Part shown: in pieces, positions 9,169 through 17,826 of the stretch
Layout of the letters: each line of letters starts with the position of its first letter
Position numbering within the stretch: position 1 is the stretch's first letter
Source: Okeania sp. SIO3B5
GTDB lineage: Bacteria; Cyanobacteriota; Cyanobacteriia; Cyanobacteriales; Microcoleaceae
Direction of reading: 5' to 3'
DNA length: 46,424 nt
Assembly: GCF_010692555.1 (NCBI RefSeq)
Contig: NZ_JAAHHG010000007.1
Location: 1-46,424, forward strand
The notes under the pieces: generated by a model
The model's database searches: none
What the model was told of the DNA's origin: nothing
Seen by the model: the letters and a program-made list of their open reading frames with translations, nothing else
Position numbers and translations under genes: made by a program

Positions 9169-10539
9169 TTGAGGGAGGACAGAGCCATCAATCAACCATC
9201 AAATTCAAAAGAGAACCCAAAATCATCCCCTATCAACCAGTCAATACTGAAAATTTGTGGTCCATCTCATCTTAAAGGAAACATAAATATCAGTGGTGCC
9301 AAAAATTCTGCTCTAGCTGCGATGGCAGGAACATTGCTTTGTTCAGGCACTTGTCGGTTACGCCAAGTTCCTTCTCTGGCAGATATTAATAGAATGGGAC
9401 AGGTTTTATCTGCATTAGGAGCAAAGTTAGAACAGAATGGTAATACTTTAGATGTTGATGCGAGTAATTTAGATACTACTGAAGCTCCTTATGAATTAGT
9501 TAGACAGTTACGTGCTAGCTTTTTTGTTATAGGCCCTATTCTGGCCAGACTAGGAGTAGCCCGCGTACCATTACCAGGTGGATGTGCTATTGGTGCTAGA
9601 CCTGTAGATCTTCATGTTCGAGGTTTACAAGCTTTAGGAGCAGAAGTTCATATTGAGCATGGTATAGTCAACGCCTATATTACTGGTAGTAAAAAAAAGT
9701 TACAAGGAGCAAAAATATATCTTGACTATCCTAGTGTTGGAGCTACTGAAACATTAATGATGGCAGCAACCTTGGCTGAGGGAGAAACCATCATTGAAAA
9801 TGCAGCTCAAGAACCAGAGGTAGTAGACCTAGCTAATTTGTGTATAGCTATGGGGGCTAATATTATTGGTGCTGGCACAAAGAGCATAATTATATCTGGA
9901 GTCCCTAAGCTACATTCTGTAGATTACACTATTATACCTGACAGAATAGAAGCTGGGACATTTTTAATCGCTGGTGCTATTACTAATTCAGACATAACTA
10001 TTTCACCAGTTGTTCCTAAACATTTAAGTGCAGTTATCTCCAAACTTGAGTCAGTAGGAGTAAATATCAGACAAGAAGTGCCCGGAAGCTTACGCGTTAT
10101 GCCTAGTAAAAACCTTGTCGCTACTGATATTGAGACTCAGCCATACCCTGGTTTTCCCACAGATATGCAGGCTCCTTTTATGGCCTTGCTAAGTGTGTGT
10201 TCTGGTAGTAGTTCTGTTACAGAGACAGTATTTGAGAATCGTATGCGTCATGTTTCAGAGCTAAATAGGATGGGTGCTAATATTAGGGTAAAAGGAAATC
10301 ATGCCATTGTAGAAGGTGTGTCCAAGCTTTCAGCAGCTCCAGTAATTGGTACAGATCTTAGAGCTTCTGCTGCTTTGGTACTAGCAGCATTGGCCGCAGA
10401 AGGAGAAACTACTTTTCAAGGTTTACAGCACTTAGACCGAGGGTACGAAAAACTAGAAGTTAAACTTAAAAAGTTGGGAGCACAGTTGCAAAGAATAGAT
10501 ATAGATACAGAACATGAAATATTGCAGACTTCTGTTTAA
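9169..10539 (+). CDS. murA: UDP-N-acetylglucosamine 1-carboxyvinyltransferase
   Basis: A 456-residue enzyme that transfers enolpyruvate from PEP to UDP-GlcNAc, the first committed step of peptidoglycan synthesis. The fold signatures are clear: [14 protein letters not shown] (about 41-54), the flexible active-site loop [15 protein letters not shown] with the PEP-reactive Cys139, and a C-terminal [15 protein letters not shown] segment. The first 25 residues extend beyond typical bacterial MurA and lack conservation. The start is uncertain: the only upstream initiator in frame is TTG at 9169 with a weak AGG 5 bp before; a strong GAGGGAGGA lies just inside the frame but no ATG or GTG follows it at a useful distance. 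Confidence 0.95.
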   Translation: MREDRAINQPSNSKENPKSSPINQSILKICGPSHLKGNINISGAKNSALAAMAGTLLCSGTCRLRQVPSLADINRMGQVLSALGAKLEQNGNTLDVDASNLDTTEAPYELVRQLRASFFVIGPILARLGVARVPLPGGCAIGARPVDLHVRGLQALGAEVHIEHGIVNAYITGSKKKLQGAKIYLDYPSVGATETLMMAATLAEGETIIENAAQEPEVVDLANLCIAMGANIIGAGTKSIIISGVPKLHSVDYTIIPDRIEAGTFLIAGAITNSDITISPVVPKHLSAVISKLESVGVNIRQEVPGSLRVMPSKNLVATDIETQPYPGFPTDMQAPFMALLSVCSGSSSVTETVFENRMRHVSELNRMGANIRVKGNHAIVEGVSKLSAAPVIGTDLRASAALVLAALAAEGETTFQGLQHLDRGYEKLEVKLKKLGAQLQRIDIDTEHEILQTSV

Positions 10540-10551
10540 GCTGATTTAATT

Positions 10552-10752
10552 TTTCATAAATAATGTGAGTATTCCATCTCATTCTTGTCCCCATTGCGGT
10601 GTTGTGATTGACTGCGACTTGAATGCAGCAATAAATATAAAAAATAGGGCGGCAGGGCATTCCGTCCTTAAAGTTCGTGGAGTCCGACGGGGTACCGGAA
10701 CTGCAAAATTAGAAGCCCACACTATAGCTTCAGCTTAGTGTGGGAGTATGTC
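10552..10752 (+). pseudogene. tnpB 3' remnant with IS right end
   Basis: An in-frame stretch reads SCPHCGVVIDCDLNAAINI then NRAAGHSVLKVRGVRR and ends at a TAG (10736-10738). This is the zinc-ribbon and third RuvC motif (DxDLNAA) of a TnpB C-terminus; the first 80% is missing. It is followed by the inverted repeat CCCACACTA ... TAGTGTGGG and AGTATGTCA, an IS200/IS605 right end. It begins within 20 bp of the murA stop. Confidence 0.75.
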
Positions 10753-11090
10753 ACAAGCTTATAGGTATTTACCGACAAAGGTGATTGACTACTCCCCGCA
10801 GCTATTGCCGAGGGGATTCTAAGTTGATACTACGCAACAGGATAAATCCTTGTTGCTTCGTTTTTCCTTAGCTGACCAAAGATATATTCTTTGGGGACAA
10901 GTCAAAGTGCCCCTACACAGTCGGCTTAAGTTTAACCCTAGCCTTCTGCTTACTTTTGTCTAAACATTTGTATATTTAAGATAATAGCATAGGACAACTA
11001 AAGTTGTCTAGTCTAAACGACTCGCTTGTTTTCATCCCCCGGTTAAAACACGCTTGCTCTCAACGTCGCTTTTCGGTAAACAAATAGTTA
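10753..11090. repeat. IS debris between tnpB remnants
   Basis: No gene. It contains a GCAACAggataaatccTTGTTGC hairpin (about 10838-10860), a possible second right-end fragment (CTCCCCGCAGC ... GAGGGGATT, about 10790-10820), and on the minus strand a left-end-like segment ending at 11080 that starts TTACCGAAAAGCGACG. Confidence 0.45.
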
Positions 11091-11687
11091 GAAGAGTTTC
11101 AGAATGTTGGCGCATGTTGGTTAGCTGCATTAAAAGATTGGTCAAAACACCCTGATAAATATTTAGTCCAACCAAAGATGCCTAAGTATAAGCATAAAGA
11201 ACGGGGTAGAAACGTTGTGATTTCTCCATCAAATGCGTTATCTAAACCTGCTTTAAACAAAGGAATAATTAAACTTTCTACTTCTAGTATTGAATCTCCT
11301 ACTTTTGTTAATAATATTAACCAAGTTCGTATTGTACCGAAGCTAAATTGCTATGTTATAGAAGTTGTTTACACTGTTTGTGATGTAGAACAAAAACAAT
11401 CTAATTACGTTGCAGTTATTGATTTAGGATTGACTAATTTAATGGCTATAACTTCAAATCAACCAGACATAAAACCTCTGTTGGTTAATGGTAGACCTTT
11501 AAAAAGTATCAATCAAAATTTTAATAATAAACTGGCTAAAGCTCAATCTAATAAAAGCTTGGCGACAAATAAAGGAACTTAATTTCAAGTGGGATAACCG
11601 AGTAAATAATTACCTACATGCAGCTAGTCGTAGAGTGATTAATTGGTGTGTAAAAAATGATGTTTCTACAAAAACAAACTATCCTTA
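11091..11687 (+). pseudogene. Decayed tnpB (RNA-guided nuclease), frameshifted and truncated
   Basis: The middle part of a TnpB: WLAALKDWSKHPDKY, then NKGIIKLSTS, then the first RuvC motif VIDLGLTNLMA and PLLVNGRPLKSINQ. A frameshift near 11560 moves the reading frame, after which ELNFKWDNRVNNYLHAASRR continues to a stop at about 11687. N-terminus and the last two RuvC motifs are absent. It resembles the intact TnpB at 13957-15183 in the shared PLLxNGRPLKSINQ segment. Confidence 0.8.
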
Positions 11688-11768
11688 ACTTTGAAATAGT
11701 TGAAGCAGAAATTATTCTGCTCAAATTGTGCTAAAATCATAGAAACTATGACTAACAATTAACAATAT

Positions 11769-12641
11769 ATGGTTTTGGCAACAATACCCTTAATTGGCTT
11801 AAAAGCAGATAATTTTCGGCATCCATTAGATTTAGAAGCAACCAATACTATCAAACAACTGCCAGGCATAGATTTATTAGTGAGACAATTATTGGGACCA
11901 TTAGGAGAGCAATTTTTCTACATGGAAAATATTGCATCCAGTGTATTAGTAGGCAAAGATCAATTACCACATTTATACAAAATACTATTAGATGCTTGTC
12001 AGACACTTGATTTAGAACCACCACAATTATATGTTCGTCAACATCCTACTCCCAATGCTTATACATTTGCCATGCGAGGTAAACAACCTTTCATTGTTGT
12101 TCATACATCTTTGATAGAGTTACTGAACTTAGAAGAAATTCAAGCAGTATTAGGCCACGAACTAGGACATCTTAAGTGTGAACATGGAGTATACCTCACT
12201 TTAGGTAATCTAATTGTACTAGCTGCTGGACAAATTTCGACATGGGGTAGCATTATAGCTCAAAGCATACAAAATCAAATACTAGAATGGGTAAGGTGTG
12301 CAGAATTTACTTGCGATCGCGCAGCTCTATTAGCAACACAAAACCCAAAAGTAGTGGCATCAGTTCTGATGAAGTTGGCAGGTGGTTCTCCGAGTATATC
12401 AACTCAACTTAATGTTGATGCTTTTTTAGCCCAAGCAAGAGCTTACAAAGAATTTAGTCATACGGAACTCGGTGAAGCTTTAAGGCAAATTCAAACAGCC
12501 CAACTCACTCATCCATTACCTGTATTGCGTGCTAGAGAGATTGATAAATGGTCAAGTAGTCAAAAATATCAGGATCTCTTGCAAAATTTGACAAGAAGTG
12601 ATTATAATAGTAACAATAAGGGCGGGTGGCGAAATTGGTAG
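11769..12641 (+). CDS. M48 family zinc metalloprotease (HtpX/Ste24-like)
   Basis: A 290-residue M48 peptidase. The zinc site HELGH is at residues 130-134 and the third ligand glutamate is in CAEFTCDRAAL (about 176-186), preceded by the NAYTFAM and PFIVVHTSLIELL segments usual for the family. A hydrophobic stretch follows HELGH (about 141-170, LTLGNLIVLAAGQISTWGSI), so membrane association is likely; it could act in membrane protein quality control (family knowledge). The last 22 bp, including the TAG stop, overlap the 5' part of tRNA-Leu(CAA). Start ATG 11769; no obvious operon partners. Confidence 0.92.
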   Translation: MVLATIPLIGLKADNFRHPLDLEATNTIKQLPGIDLLVRQLLGPLGEQFFYMENIASSVLVGKDQLPHLYKILLDACQTLDLEPPQLYVRQHPTPNAYTFAMRGKQPFIVVHTSLIELLNLEEIQAVLGHELGHLKCEHGVYLTLGNLIVLAAGQISTWGSIIAQSIQNQILEWVRCAEFTCDRAALLATQNPKVVASVLMKLAGGSPSISTQLNVDAFLAQARAYKEFSHTELGEALRQIQTAQLTHPLPVLRAREIDKWSSSQKYQDLLQNLTRSDYNSNNKGGWRNW

Positions 12642-12701
12642 ACGCACCACACTCAAAATGTGGCGACTTCGGTCGTGAGAGTTCGAGTCTCTCTCTGCCC
12701 A
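12620..12701 (+). tRNA. tRNA-Leu(CAA)
   Basis: An 82-nt class II tRNA: acceptor GGGCGGG pairs with TCTGCCC (two G-T pairs), the anticodon arm CCACA/TGTGG holds CTCAAAA (anticodon CAA), a variable stem GCGACTTCGGTCGT follows, and the T arm is GAGAG/CTCTC around TTCGAGT. CCA is not encoded. The upstream protease CDS stops at its 22nd base. Confidence 0.94.
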
Positions 12702-12732
12702 CTTCTACTAAAGTGAGGTGATATTTGTAGAT

Positions 12733-12951
12733 ATGGCACAACGGTTAAAAAGATGGGAGTCTCCTCGTTACCAGGGAAGAAATATTAAGGGAAGAGGAGG
12801 AACTGCGAGATTAAGACAAGTCAAAAAGCAACAACAGCAACTAAGAAGAAGTCTAAAAAATCAGAAAAGTGGGAACCAAGGTTCCCATTTTTTTTATTTG
12901 AGCCTACATTCCGCACGACAAAATGTAGTATGCAAAGATGGTAAAACTTGA
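12733..12951 (+). CDS. Small basic hypothetical protein
   Basis: A 72-residue ORF starting at ATG 12733, 31 bp after tRNA-Leu(CAA). The first 45 residues are very basic and glutamine-rich (MAQRLKRWESPRYQGRN ... RLRQVKKQQQQLRR), suggesting nucleic-acid or ribosome binding (inference). The last 20-25 residues are read through a strong terminator hairpin and into a dispersed repeat, so the present stop is probably not ancestral. GAGGTGA at 12714-12720 may serve as the ribosome site. A GTG at 12718 would add five residues. I do not recognise the family. Confidence 0.5.
   Translation: MAQRLKRWESPRYQGRNIKGRGGTARLRQVKKQQQQLRRSLKNQKSGNQGSHFFYLSLHSARQNVVCKDGKT
12870..12895 (+). terminator. Rho-independent terminator inside the small ORF
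   Basis: TGGGAACC-AA-GGTTCCCA is a perfect 8-bp stem with a 2-base loop followed by eight T. It would end transcripts from tRNA-Leu(CAA) and the small gene, and lies within the ORF frame rather than after its stop. Confidence 0.75.
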
Positions 12952-13206
12952 GTAAGTATTTAGACTGATAGCCCACATTCTGCACGTCAAGTTGTAGCAT
13001 TAAAAGTAGTATAAAACGGCAGCTTGGTAGGTATTTATACTATGTAGCTCCGATTCATTGACGTTTCTGATTCGTCAAATTCTCAGGAAAATATTAAGCA
13101 TAAATACTCAATTACTTACTCCTATTGACCACTATAATTGTCTCCTGTCTCCTGTCTCCTGTCTCCTATTTTTATACTACACTTTGTCGTGCGGAATGTA
13201 GGTTAT
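12902..13206. repeat. Inverted pair of CTACATT...AATGTAG repeats (MITE-like, ~300 bp)
   Basis: At 12903-12930 and, inverted, at about 13174-13204 there are near-identical copies of a hyphenated palindrome with arms CTACATT and AATGTAG around CCGCACGACA. They enclose about 240 bp with no gene, including a (GTCTCCT)n tract at about 13139-13168. Degenerate single copies occur at about 12968-12995, 13489-13517 and 39408-39437. Confidence 0.6.
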
Positions 13207-13523
13207 AAACATCTTTCTTAACATAAAACTTGACAAAAATATCATTTGATGTATTGGAGCTTGAACGCTCCTAGTGTCGTTGCGATCGCAACGACAAAAA
13301 ACAACTTTTAGGAGTACACAAGTTAGTCAATTTGTCAAAGCTTGTAAAACCAACAAAATGCTCGTAAGCTTTTGATAATAGGCATTATCCACTTTTGTAA
13401 ATAATTTTGCTTATAAAGCATAGGTTAAAACACGGGGGCTTTCAACGTCGCTTTTCGGTAATCCATCTGCTTTGTTAAAAATAGTTTTGTAGTATGCTTG
13501 TGGTGCGGAATGTGGGATTTAAC
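13207..13523. other. Gene-free segment with HIP1 palindrome and IS left-end debris
   Basis: No gene. Notable are GTTGCGATCGCAAC (a HIP1 site extended to 14 bp of perfect palindrome, about 13278-13291) and a left-end-like segment near 13426-13462 resembling that at 11032-11080. Confidence 0.5.
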
Positions 13524-13817
13524 TCAAGAAAGATGCTTTTTATTTCTATTTAGAATTGGTAGCTGTGGACGAGAAGAGTTAGGCGGTAGATAATATTCTG
13601 GAATAGGAGTAGCTCCATCTATCTCAGAACGCTTTAACAACCAGAAGCGTAATATGATAGCGATTCCTACTGTACCCATCCCCAGAAAAAATAGAGACCA
13701 ACTTGCCCCTAAACCACCAATAACAGCATCAACCGATCCTACTGTCACAAAAAAGCTTGCTAAAGGATCTTTGCGATAAGCAGCTTTCAAAAATTTGGGC
13801 CATAAAGTATTTATCAT
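13524..13817 (-). CDS. Small conserved membrane protein, unknown function
   Basis: A 97-residue protein from ATG 13817 (a TTG at 13841 would add eight residues). The N-terminus MINTLWPKFLKAAYRKDPLA is basic and amphipathic. One or two hydrophobic segments follow (about 19-37 VTVGSVDAVIGGLGASW and 39-58 LFFLGMGTVGIAIILRFWLL). The C-terminus is proline-rich (PEYYLPP). This pattern is seen in small cyanobacterial membrane proteins of unknown role. No operon partner; the next gene upstream on this strand is a TnpB. Confidence 0.7.
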   Translation of the reverse strand: MINTLWPKFLKAAYRKDPLASFFVTVGSVDAVIGGLGASWSLFFLGMGTVGIAIILRFWLLKRSEIDGATPIPEYYLPPNSSRPQLPILNRNKKHLS

Positions 13818-13929
13818 AAACTTAATTTGATACAACTTCAATTTACTCGTAATTTTCTTGCATTCCAGGGAATTAAGCTGATTGTCTAATAAATTCCCTT
13901 TATATTTATATCCTTAATAGATAGTTCAT

Positions 13930-13956
13930 AAAAATATGGTCAAATATGACATATCC
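13930..13956 (-). mobile_element. IS right end abutting tnpB stop
   Basis: After the TAA of tnpB the minus strand reads GGATATGTCATATTTG, matching the GGATGTCA ends of related elements in the window. It marks the probable 3' limit of the element and the start of guide sequence. Confidence 0.45.
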
Positions 13957-15183
13957 TTATTTTGCAGGTGTTATTCTGACTGGGTGAACTACAACACCCT
14001 CTATCCCATAGTCAAAGACATTTGGGACTGCTTTTTTCATTATGTTTAGAGAACCGTTGACATCAGCATTGATTAATCTTTTGCTGGCGGTACGATACAA
14101 ACCTCTTTTTATTCTTTTTCCTGAGAAAGTGACTTGATTTTTCTCACCTTCCTTGTACACTGGAATCAAATCATTATCTATAAAACTTGATGCGGAGGTG
14201 TAAGATTCTTCTGTAATAATTACATTTATGCCTACCATCTTTGCTTTATAAGATAACATTTCAATTAACCTGTTATAGGGCACACAGACAAAATTTTGAT
14301 TGTTTCTTTTCCCTAAACTTATCTTCTGCTTCCAGTGTTCATTATGCCCGATTATCAATGTTCCTATTTTCTGATTAATCAGGGTATCAATAATTAAACG
14401 AGACGCTTTATGAAGATAGTCATTGATTTTAAATTCTCTTTTATTGCAAAGTTTTTTCAGTCTTTTGCTCGATTTATTTTCCCGGAGTTGAGGCTGTAGG
14501 AAGCTCTTAACTTTGTTATAGTATTGATTGATAGATTTTAACGGTCTGCCATTGATCAAGAGCGGTTTGATTCCGGCTTGATTAAAAGTTAATGTAGCTA
14601 GATTGTTTAATCCTATATCAATACTGGCACAACGATTTTTTTCTAGCTCGTATTGTTTTTCAGTGGCTTCATAAACCACCTCAATTACATAATGGTTAAG
14701 TCTGGGGACAAGACGAACTTGTTTAATTTGTGAAGTAGGTACTAATGTTTTTAGATAAATCCCTGTTTTACTGGGATTAATAATTCCTTGTTTTAACTCC
14801 TTCTTGCTGATGGCTTGTGTGGTATAAACCACAATATTTCTTCCCGTTACTTTATTTTTATATCCAGGAAGACGAGGACGAAATTTAAACTTTGATGGGT
14901 TATTTTTATAAACTTCGTTTGCTGCTAAAAAGCTCTTCCAGTTTCTATCTAGTATCATCAATATTTGTTGAGATACTTTAGCTGGAATTTCTTGATAATC
15001 TAATTGAGTAGAGAGTGTTTTTTGCAGGTCATAATAAGAAAGATAAGTATTTTCAAATATAAAAGACTGACGAACTAAGTAATTAGAATAGTTATAGAGA
15101 TTTTTAGACAAGAAACACAGTCGGTCAATTTCAGGATAAAACCGATGATTTTTTTGAATAATATGTCTCTCAACTAATCTCAT
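13957..15183 (-). CDS. tnpB: TnpB-family RNA-guided nuclease (IS1341-type), zinc-finger-less
   Basis: A 408-residue OrfB/TnpB without adjacent tnpA. The three RuvC acidic residues are in SIDIGLNNLA (Asp189), ITEESYTS (Glu325/326) and INADVNGSLN (Asp374). The CxxC...CxxC zinc ribbon that usually sits between the last two is absent; it is replaced by SSFIDNDLIPVY ... FSGKRIKRGLYRT. The N-terminal 180 residues include the helical and beta-barrel region. ATG 15183. The stop is followed directly by GGATATGTCA, an IS right-end motif, so the guide RNA (omega-RNA) is expected to overlap the gene's 3' end. Family activity is RNA-guided DNA cleavage; function of this one is untested. Confidence 0.9.
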   Translation of the reverse strand: MRLVERHIIQKNHRFYPEIDRLCFLSKNLYNYSNYLVRQSFIFENTYLSYYDLQKTLSTQLDYQEIPAKVSQQILMILDRNWKSFLAANEVYKNNPSKFKFRPRLPGYKNKVTGRNIVVYTTQAISKKELKQGIINPSKTGIYLKTLVPTSQIKQVRLVPRLNHYVIEVVYEATEKQYELEKNRCASIDIGLNNLATLTFNQAGIKPLLINGRPLKSINQYYNKVKSFLQPQLRENKSSKRLKKLCNKREFKINDYLHKASRLIIDTLINQKIGTLIIGHNEHWKQKISLGKRNNQNFVCVPYNRLIEMLSYKAKMVGINVIITEESYTSASSFIDNDLIPVYKEGEKNQVTFSGKRIKRGLYRTASKRLINADVNGSLNIMKKAVPNVFDYGIEGVVVHPVRITPAK

Positions 15184-15469
15184 AAATCAAGGGGTGAAAA
15201 TTATATTAGGATTCGAGGATTTCGGAATTTTTCTGATTATTTAGTCTGAAACTCAAGTGCCAATTTCATTATACTATTAAACCTTTGGCCTTGGAGTGAT
15301 TAAATTTTGTCAAATATAAAGGCGCTCTTTTGTATAAATCAACGAAGATATTTGACATCACTTGACTATATATGACTATATTTATGTATAACTTTTATTA
15401 TACTAATAACTAACTATACTGTCGTATTACACTTTAAATCAGTATAGAAATTGTTGGTAAGTTTTTTAC

Positions 15470-15728
15470 CGAAAAATTGGGTTTAAAGCCTCGCCCTTGT
15501 AGGGCGACTTTTTATTTGAGCATACAAGTGAATTGAATATATGCTATTGTGTCATTAGTTGCCGGGGGGCACTCGGAAACTCTAAACGGACGTGGAGGGA
15601 AGCGTTAGACTACCGCCAAGGAAGCAGCACCCTGTGTTAGCGACAGCTATGCGAAGCAAAGCGTCAACCCGCCGAGGAGCTACGGCTTAGTAGGAATCCC
15701 CGCGCCTTTAGGCCGGGGAGGATGTCAA
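15470..15728 (+). mobile_element. Non-autonomous IS608-like element with omega-RNA-like core, copy 1
   Basis: A 259-bp unit starts directly after TTAC (15466-15469) and ends TCAA (15725-15728), the IS608 left and right cleavage tetranucleotides. The left end has the hairpin GCCTCGCCCT-TGT-AGGGCGA; the right end has CCCCGCGCCTTTAGGCCGGGG before AGGATGTCAA. Between them, about 15560-15700 is GC-rich, strongly self-complementary and contains no ORF. A close copy lies on the minus strand at 44200-44482. TnpB-linked guide RNAs come from the same position relative to the right end, so this may be a stand-alone guide RNA scaffold (inference). Confidence 0.75.
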
Positions 15729-15905
15729 AATATAAGGCTTACCAACAATAGACTTCTAGTATATTTTTATTACAGATAGACTTTTGTAGTGAAGTTCTCT
15801 CCCGTTAAATCGGAGATGATCCCTGGAGACCCCTTGCTGAGTCAAGTTGGTTTAATCTCTATTATAATAAGTAGCCTTCTCTATAATTTAGGTATAGCTA
15901 AAACT
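15729..15905. other. Short gene-free segment downstream of hli
   Basis: It contains CCCGTTAAATCGGAG (about 15808-15822), the exact reverse complement of a segment in the right-end remnant at 21045-21063, so part of this is IS-derived. Confidence 0.4.
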
Positions 15906-16076
15906 TTAATTGAGACCTAACCAAGATAGTAAACCTTCTCCAGTAAAGTATTCAATTGCTAGAGTTAATACAAAGCCAATCATAGCTGCTCTACCATTCA
16001 GACGTTCTGAATATTGGTTAAAACCGAATTTTGGTTCATCCAGATTAGGTTTCGTAGTAGGCTGTGGTTGTGTCAT
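15906..16076 (-). CDS. hli: High-light-inducible protein (HLIP, one-helix Lhc-like)
   Basis: A 56-residue protein on the minus strand. The chlorophyll-binding signature ERLNGRAAMIGF (residues 24-35) opens a single transmembrane helix (about 30-47), preceded by a soluble proline-rich N-terminus and PKFGFNQYSE. HLIPs sit in thylakoid membranes, bind chlorophyll and carotenoid, and protect photosystem assembly under high light. ATG at 16076; TAA at 15906-15908. The gene is divergent from the DUF3611 gene. Length is normal for the family. Confidence 0.93.
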   Translation of the reverse strand: MTQPQPTTKPNLDEPKFGFNQYSERLNGRAAMIGFVLTLAIEYFTGEGLLSWLGLN

Positions 16077-16453
16077 AATTCAATCGGTCTCGAATTTAAT
16101 AACGTTTACAAATAGAGTTGTTTGTTTACAATTCTTAAATATATTTTAAAAGGAGTTGACCTACAGTCAACCATAATTTCCAAAATTTGATCGAATATTC
16201 GTAGAAAGCCCCCATTGTAATCTTTAATTCAGAATCTTATAGGAATATCGGTCCACATTTCTCATATTGCTCAAACATCCGCATAAATGCTACAGTCTTA
16301 AATATATATAGGCTATTGGTCTAGATTGTGTCCGCCCCAGTCTCTTGGTGGGGAAACTCTAAAAATGTACGCGAGAAAAAAACCACCTATAGCGTTTTCT
16401 TTCAAGGGCAAGTCGTGAGTATATTAAAGCATTGACAATACATAAGCATAAAT
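16077..16453. promoter_or_regulatory. Divergent upstream region between hli and DUF3611 gene
   Basis: No ORF. It should contain promoters for both genes. One hairpin is seen, CCCCA-GTCTCTTGG-TGGGG (about 16334-16352). I could not assign specific operators. Confidence 0.4.
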
Positions 16454-17005
16454 ATGTCAAACTTATCAGACCTACCAACTGCTGTTAAACAAGTAGCCAA
16501 TGCACTCCGGTTCGGCGGATGGGCTTGTTTTTGGTCCCAACTTGTATTGGGGGTAATTTCAGGCATCATCTTTTTATTTGCTGTTGTCACCTTACCTGGT
16601 CAAAAAAATCAAACAGGTACAGGAGGTGGCCTATTTTTTGCGGTTTGTGGGCTTTTGGTATTGGGATTTAGCATTTACCTCTCATTCCGTCACACTCGTT
16701 TGGCAAGACAATTACAATCGCCCACACCTTCTTTAAGGCCAAGCAGGGCAGATACAACTCAACAAGTGAAAAGGACTTTAATTACTAACTTGGTTGGGAT
16801 GGCCTTAAGTTTATTAGGAGCAGAAGCAATTGGAGGTATTTTATTAGGCAAATCATTCGTTAGTGGATCGTTTATGTTTAACCCTACAGAACTAGGAGAA
16901 TTTACAGTAGATATTTTTATAGTATTGGGTAATACTCACATAATTGTGGCTCATTTTATCGGAATTGTTGTAGGGCTATTTTTACTTGATCGAGTTTACA
17001 AGTAG
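16454..17005 (+). CDS. DUF3611 family membrane protein
   Basis: A 183-residue protein with four hydrophobic segments (about 25-46, 58-78, 110-130 and 158-178) and a basic loop in the middle (HTRLARQL ... SRADTTQQVKRTL). The N-terminal LPTAVKQVANALRFGGWACFW matches the cyanobacterial/plastid DUF3611 family, whose function is unknown. Start ATG 16454. It stands alone, divergent from hli; shared regulation with hli is possible but not shown. Confidence 0.8.
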   Translation: MSNLSDLPTAVKQVANALRFGGWACFWSQLVLGVISGIIFLFAVVTLPGQKNQTGTGGGLFFAVCGLLVLGFSIYLSFRHTRLARQLQSPTPSLRPSRADTTQQVKRTLITNLVGMALSLLGAEAIGGILLGKSFVSGSFMFNPTELGEFTVDIFIVLGNTHIIVAHFIGIVVGLFLLDRVYK

Positions 17006-17826
17006 TCATTAAAATTGTATTTTTACAGCGCAATTCATTTTAAGTAGACTACAAAATTACTTTGGGGTAGGGGAGTAGCGGTTTGACTTTGCATTGGCTT
17101 TAGCGTTAGCTGCTCTCTAAGAGGTATTTAACTCTGGAAGAATCAGATGCAACGAAATGCTAACAAGAAGAGAAAGTAGGGAATGGTGCTTTGGCTACTG
17201 TAGTCTATATATTTGAGAGTTCCTATAAACTATAGTCAAGAATTATTTGAGAAAAAAATTTGTATATTCAGTTATGGTTTTGTAGAATTGCACTTTCTAT
17301 TGATACTTTAACTGGATTATTAATTTGTAACCAATTAATCTATCTATTTAATCTATCTATAAAATTTACCTAAAATTAATTATATTATTAAGTGGGGCTT
17401 GCTGATTAAATATCACGCGCATTTACTGATATTGGTTTTAGCATTTTTATGTCTTGAAAAGGTGCAAGGTTTTTGGCTATTGTAGCCTCAAAATGCTAAT
17501 ACTTTTCCCCTGACGATGCCAAATTTTTGGCCGTAGCAGATAGTCTAAACTATTCCCTGTTCCGTGTTCCCTGTTCCCTATAATCACCATCAGACTTTTG
17601 AGCGCAAATCCTAAGTGTTGTAAAAAAAACTATTTCGCAATAGATGAATTAAAGGTTACTCGTTAGAAAAATTTGCCAGGAAAAGAAAAAACTGAAATAT
17701 TTGGAAACTTGTATAAAAAATAAAAATTAAATCTTCGCACTTCTTATATCCGGAATCAACACGAAATTCCAGAATAAATTACTTAGATTACTCCTATTAA
17801 GTATACATAAAACTAAAACCCTAATT
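17006..17826. other. Gene-free region with MITE end fragments
   Basis: No gene. At about 17394-17408 GGGGCTTGCTGATTAAAT resembles one end of the TAGGGTTTGCTGAA MITE family; a CTGTTCC-type heptamer tract is at about 17555-17580. Confidence 0.5.

Noticed and set aside
10466-10660. 64-aa minus-strand ORF
   Set aside because: Antisense to the murA end and the tnpB remnant, which has a recognisable zinc ribbon on the plus strand.
12532-12741. 69-aa minus-strand ORF with SRPKSPHFECGAS
   Set aside because: Antisense of tRNA-Leu(CAA), a frequent false gene call.
15910-16149. 79-aa plus-strand ORF
   Set aside because: Antisense shadow of hli (15906-16076, minus), which has the chlorophyll-binding motif.
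16332-16354. Terminator or riboswitch between hli and DUF3611
   Set aside because: The stem is only 5 bp with no T-run and the surrounding sequence matches no riboswitch class I know.
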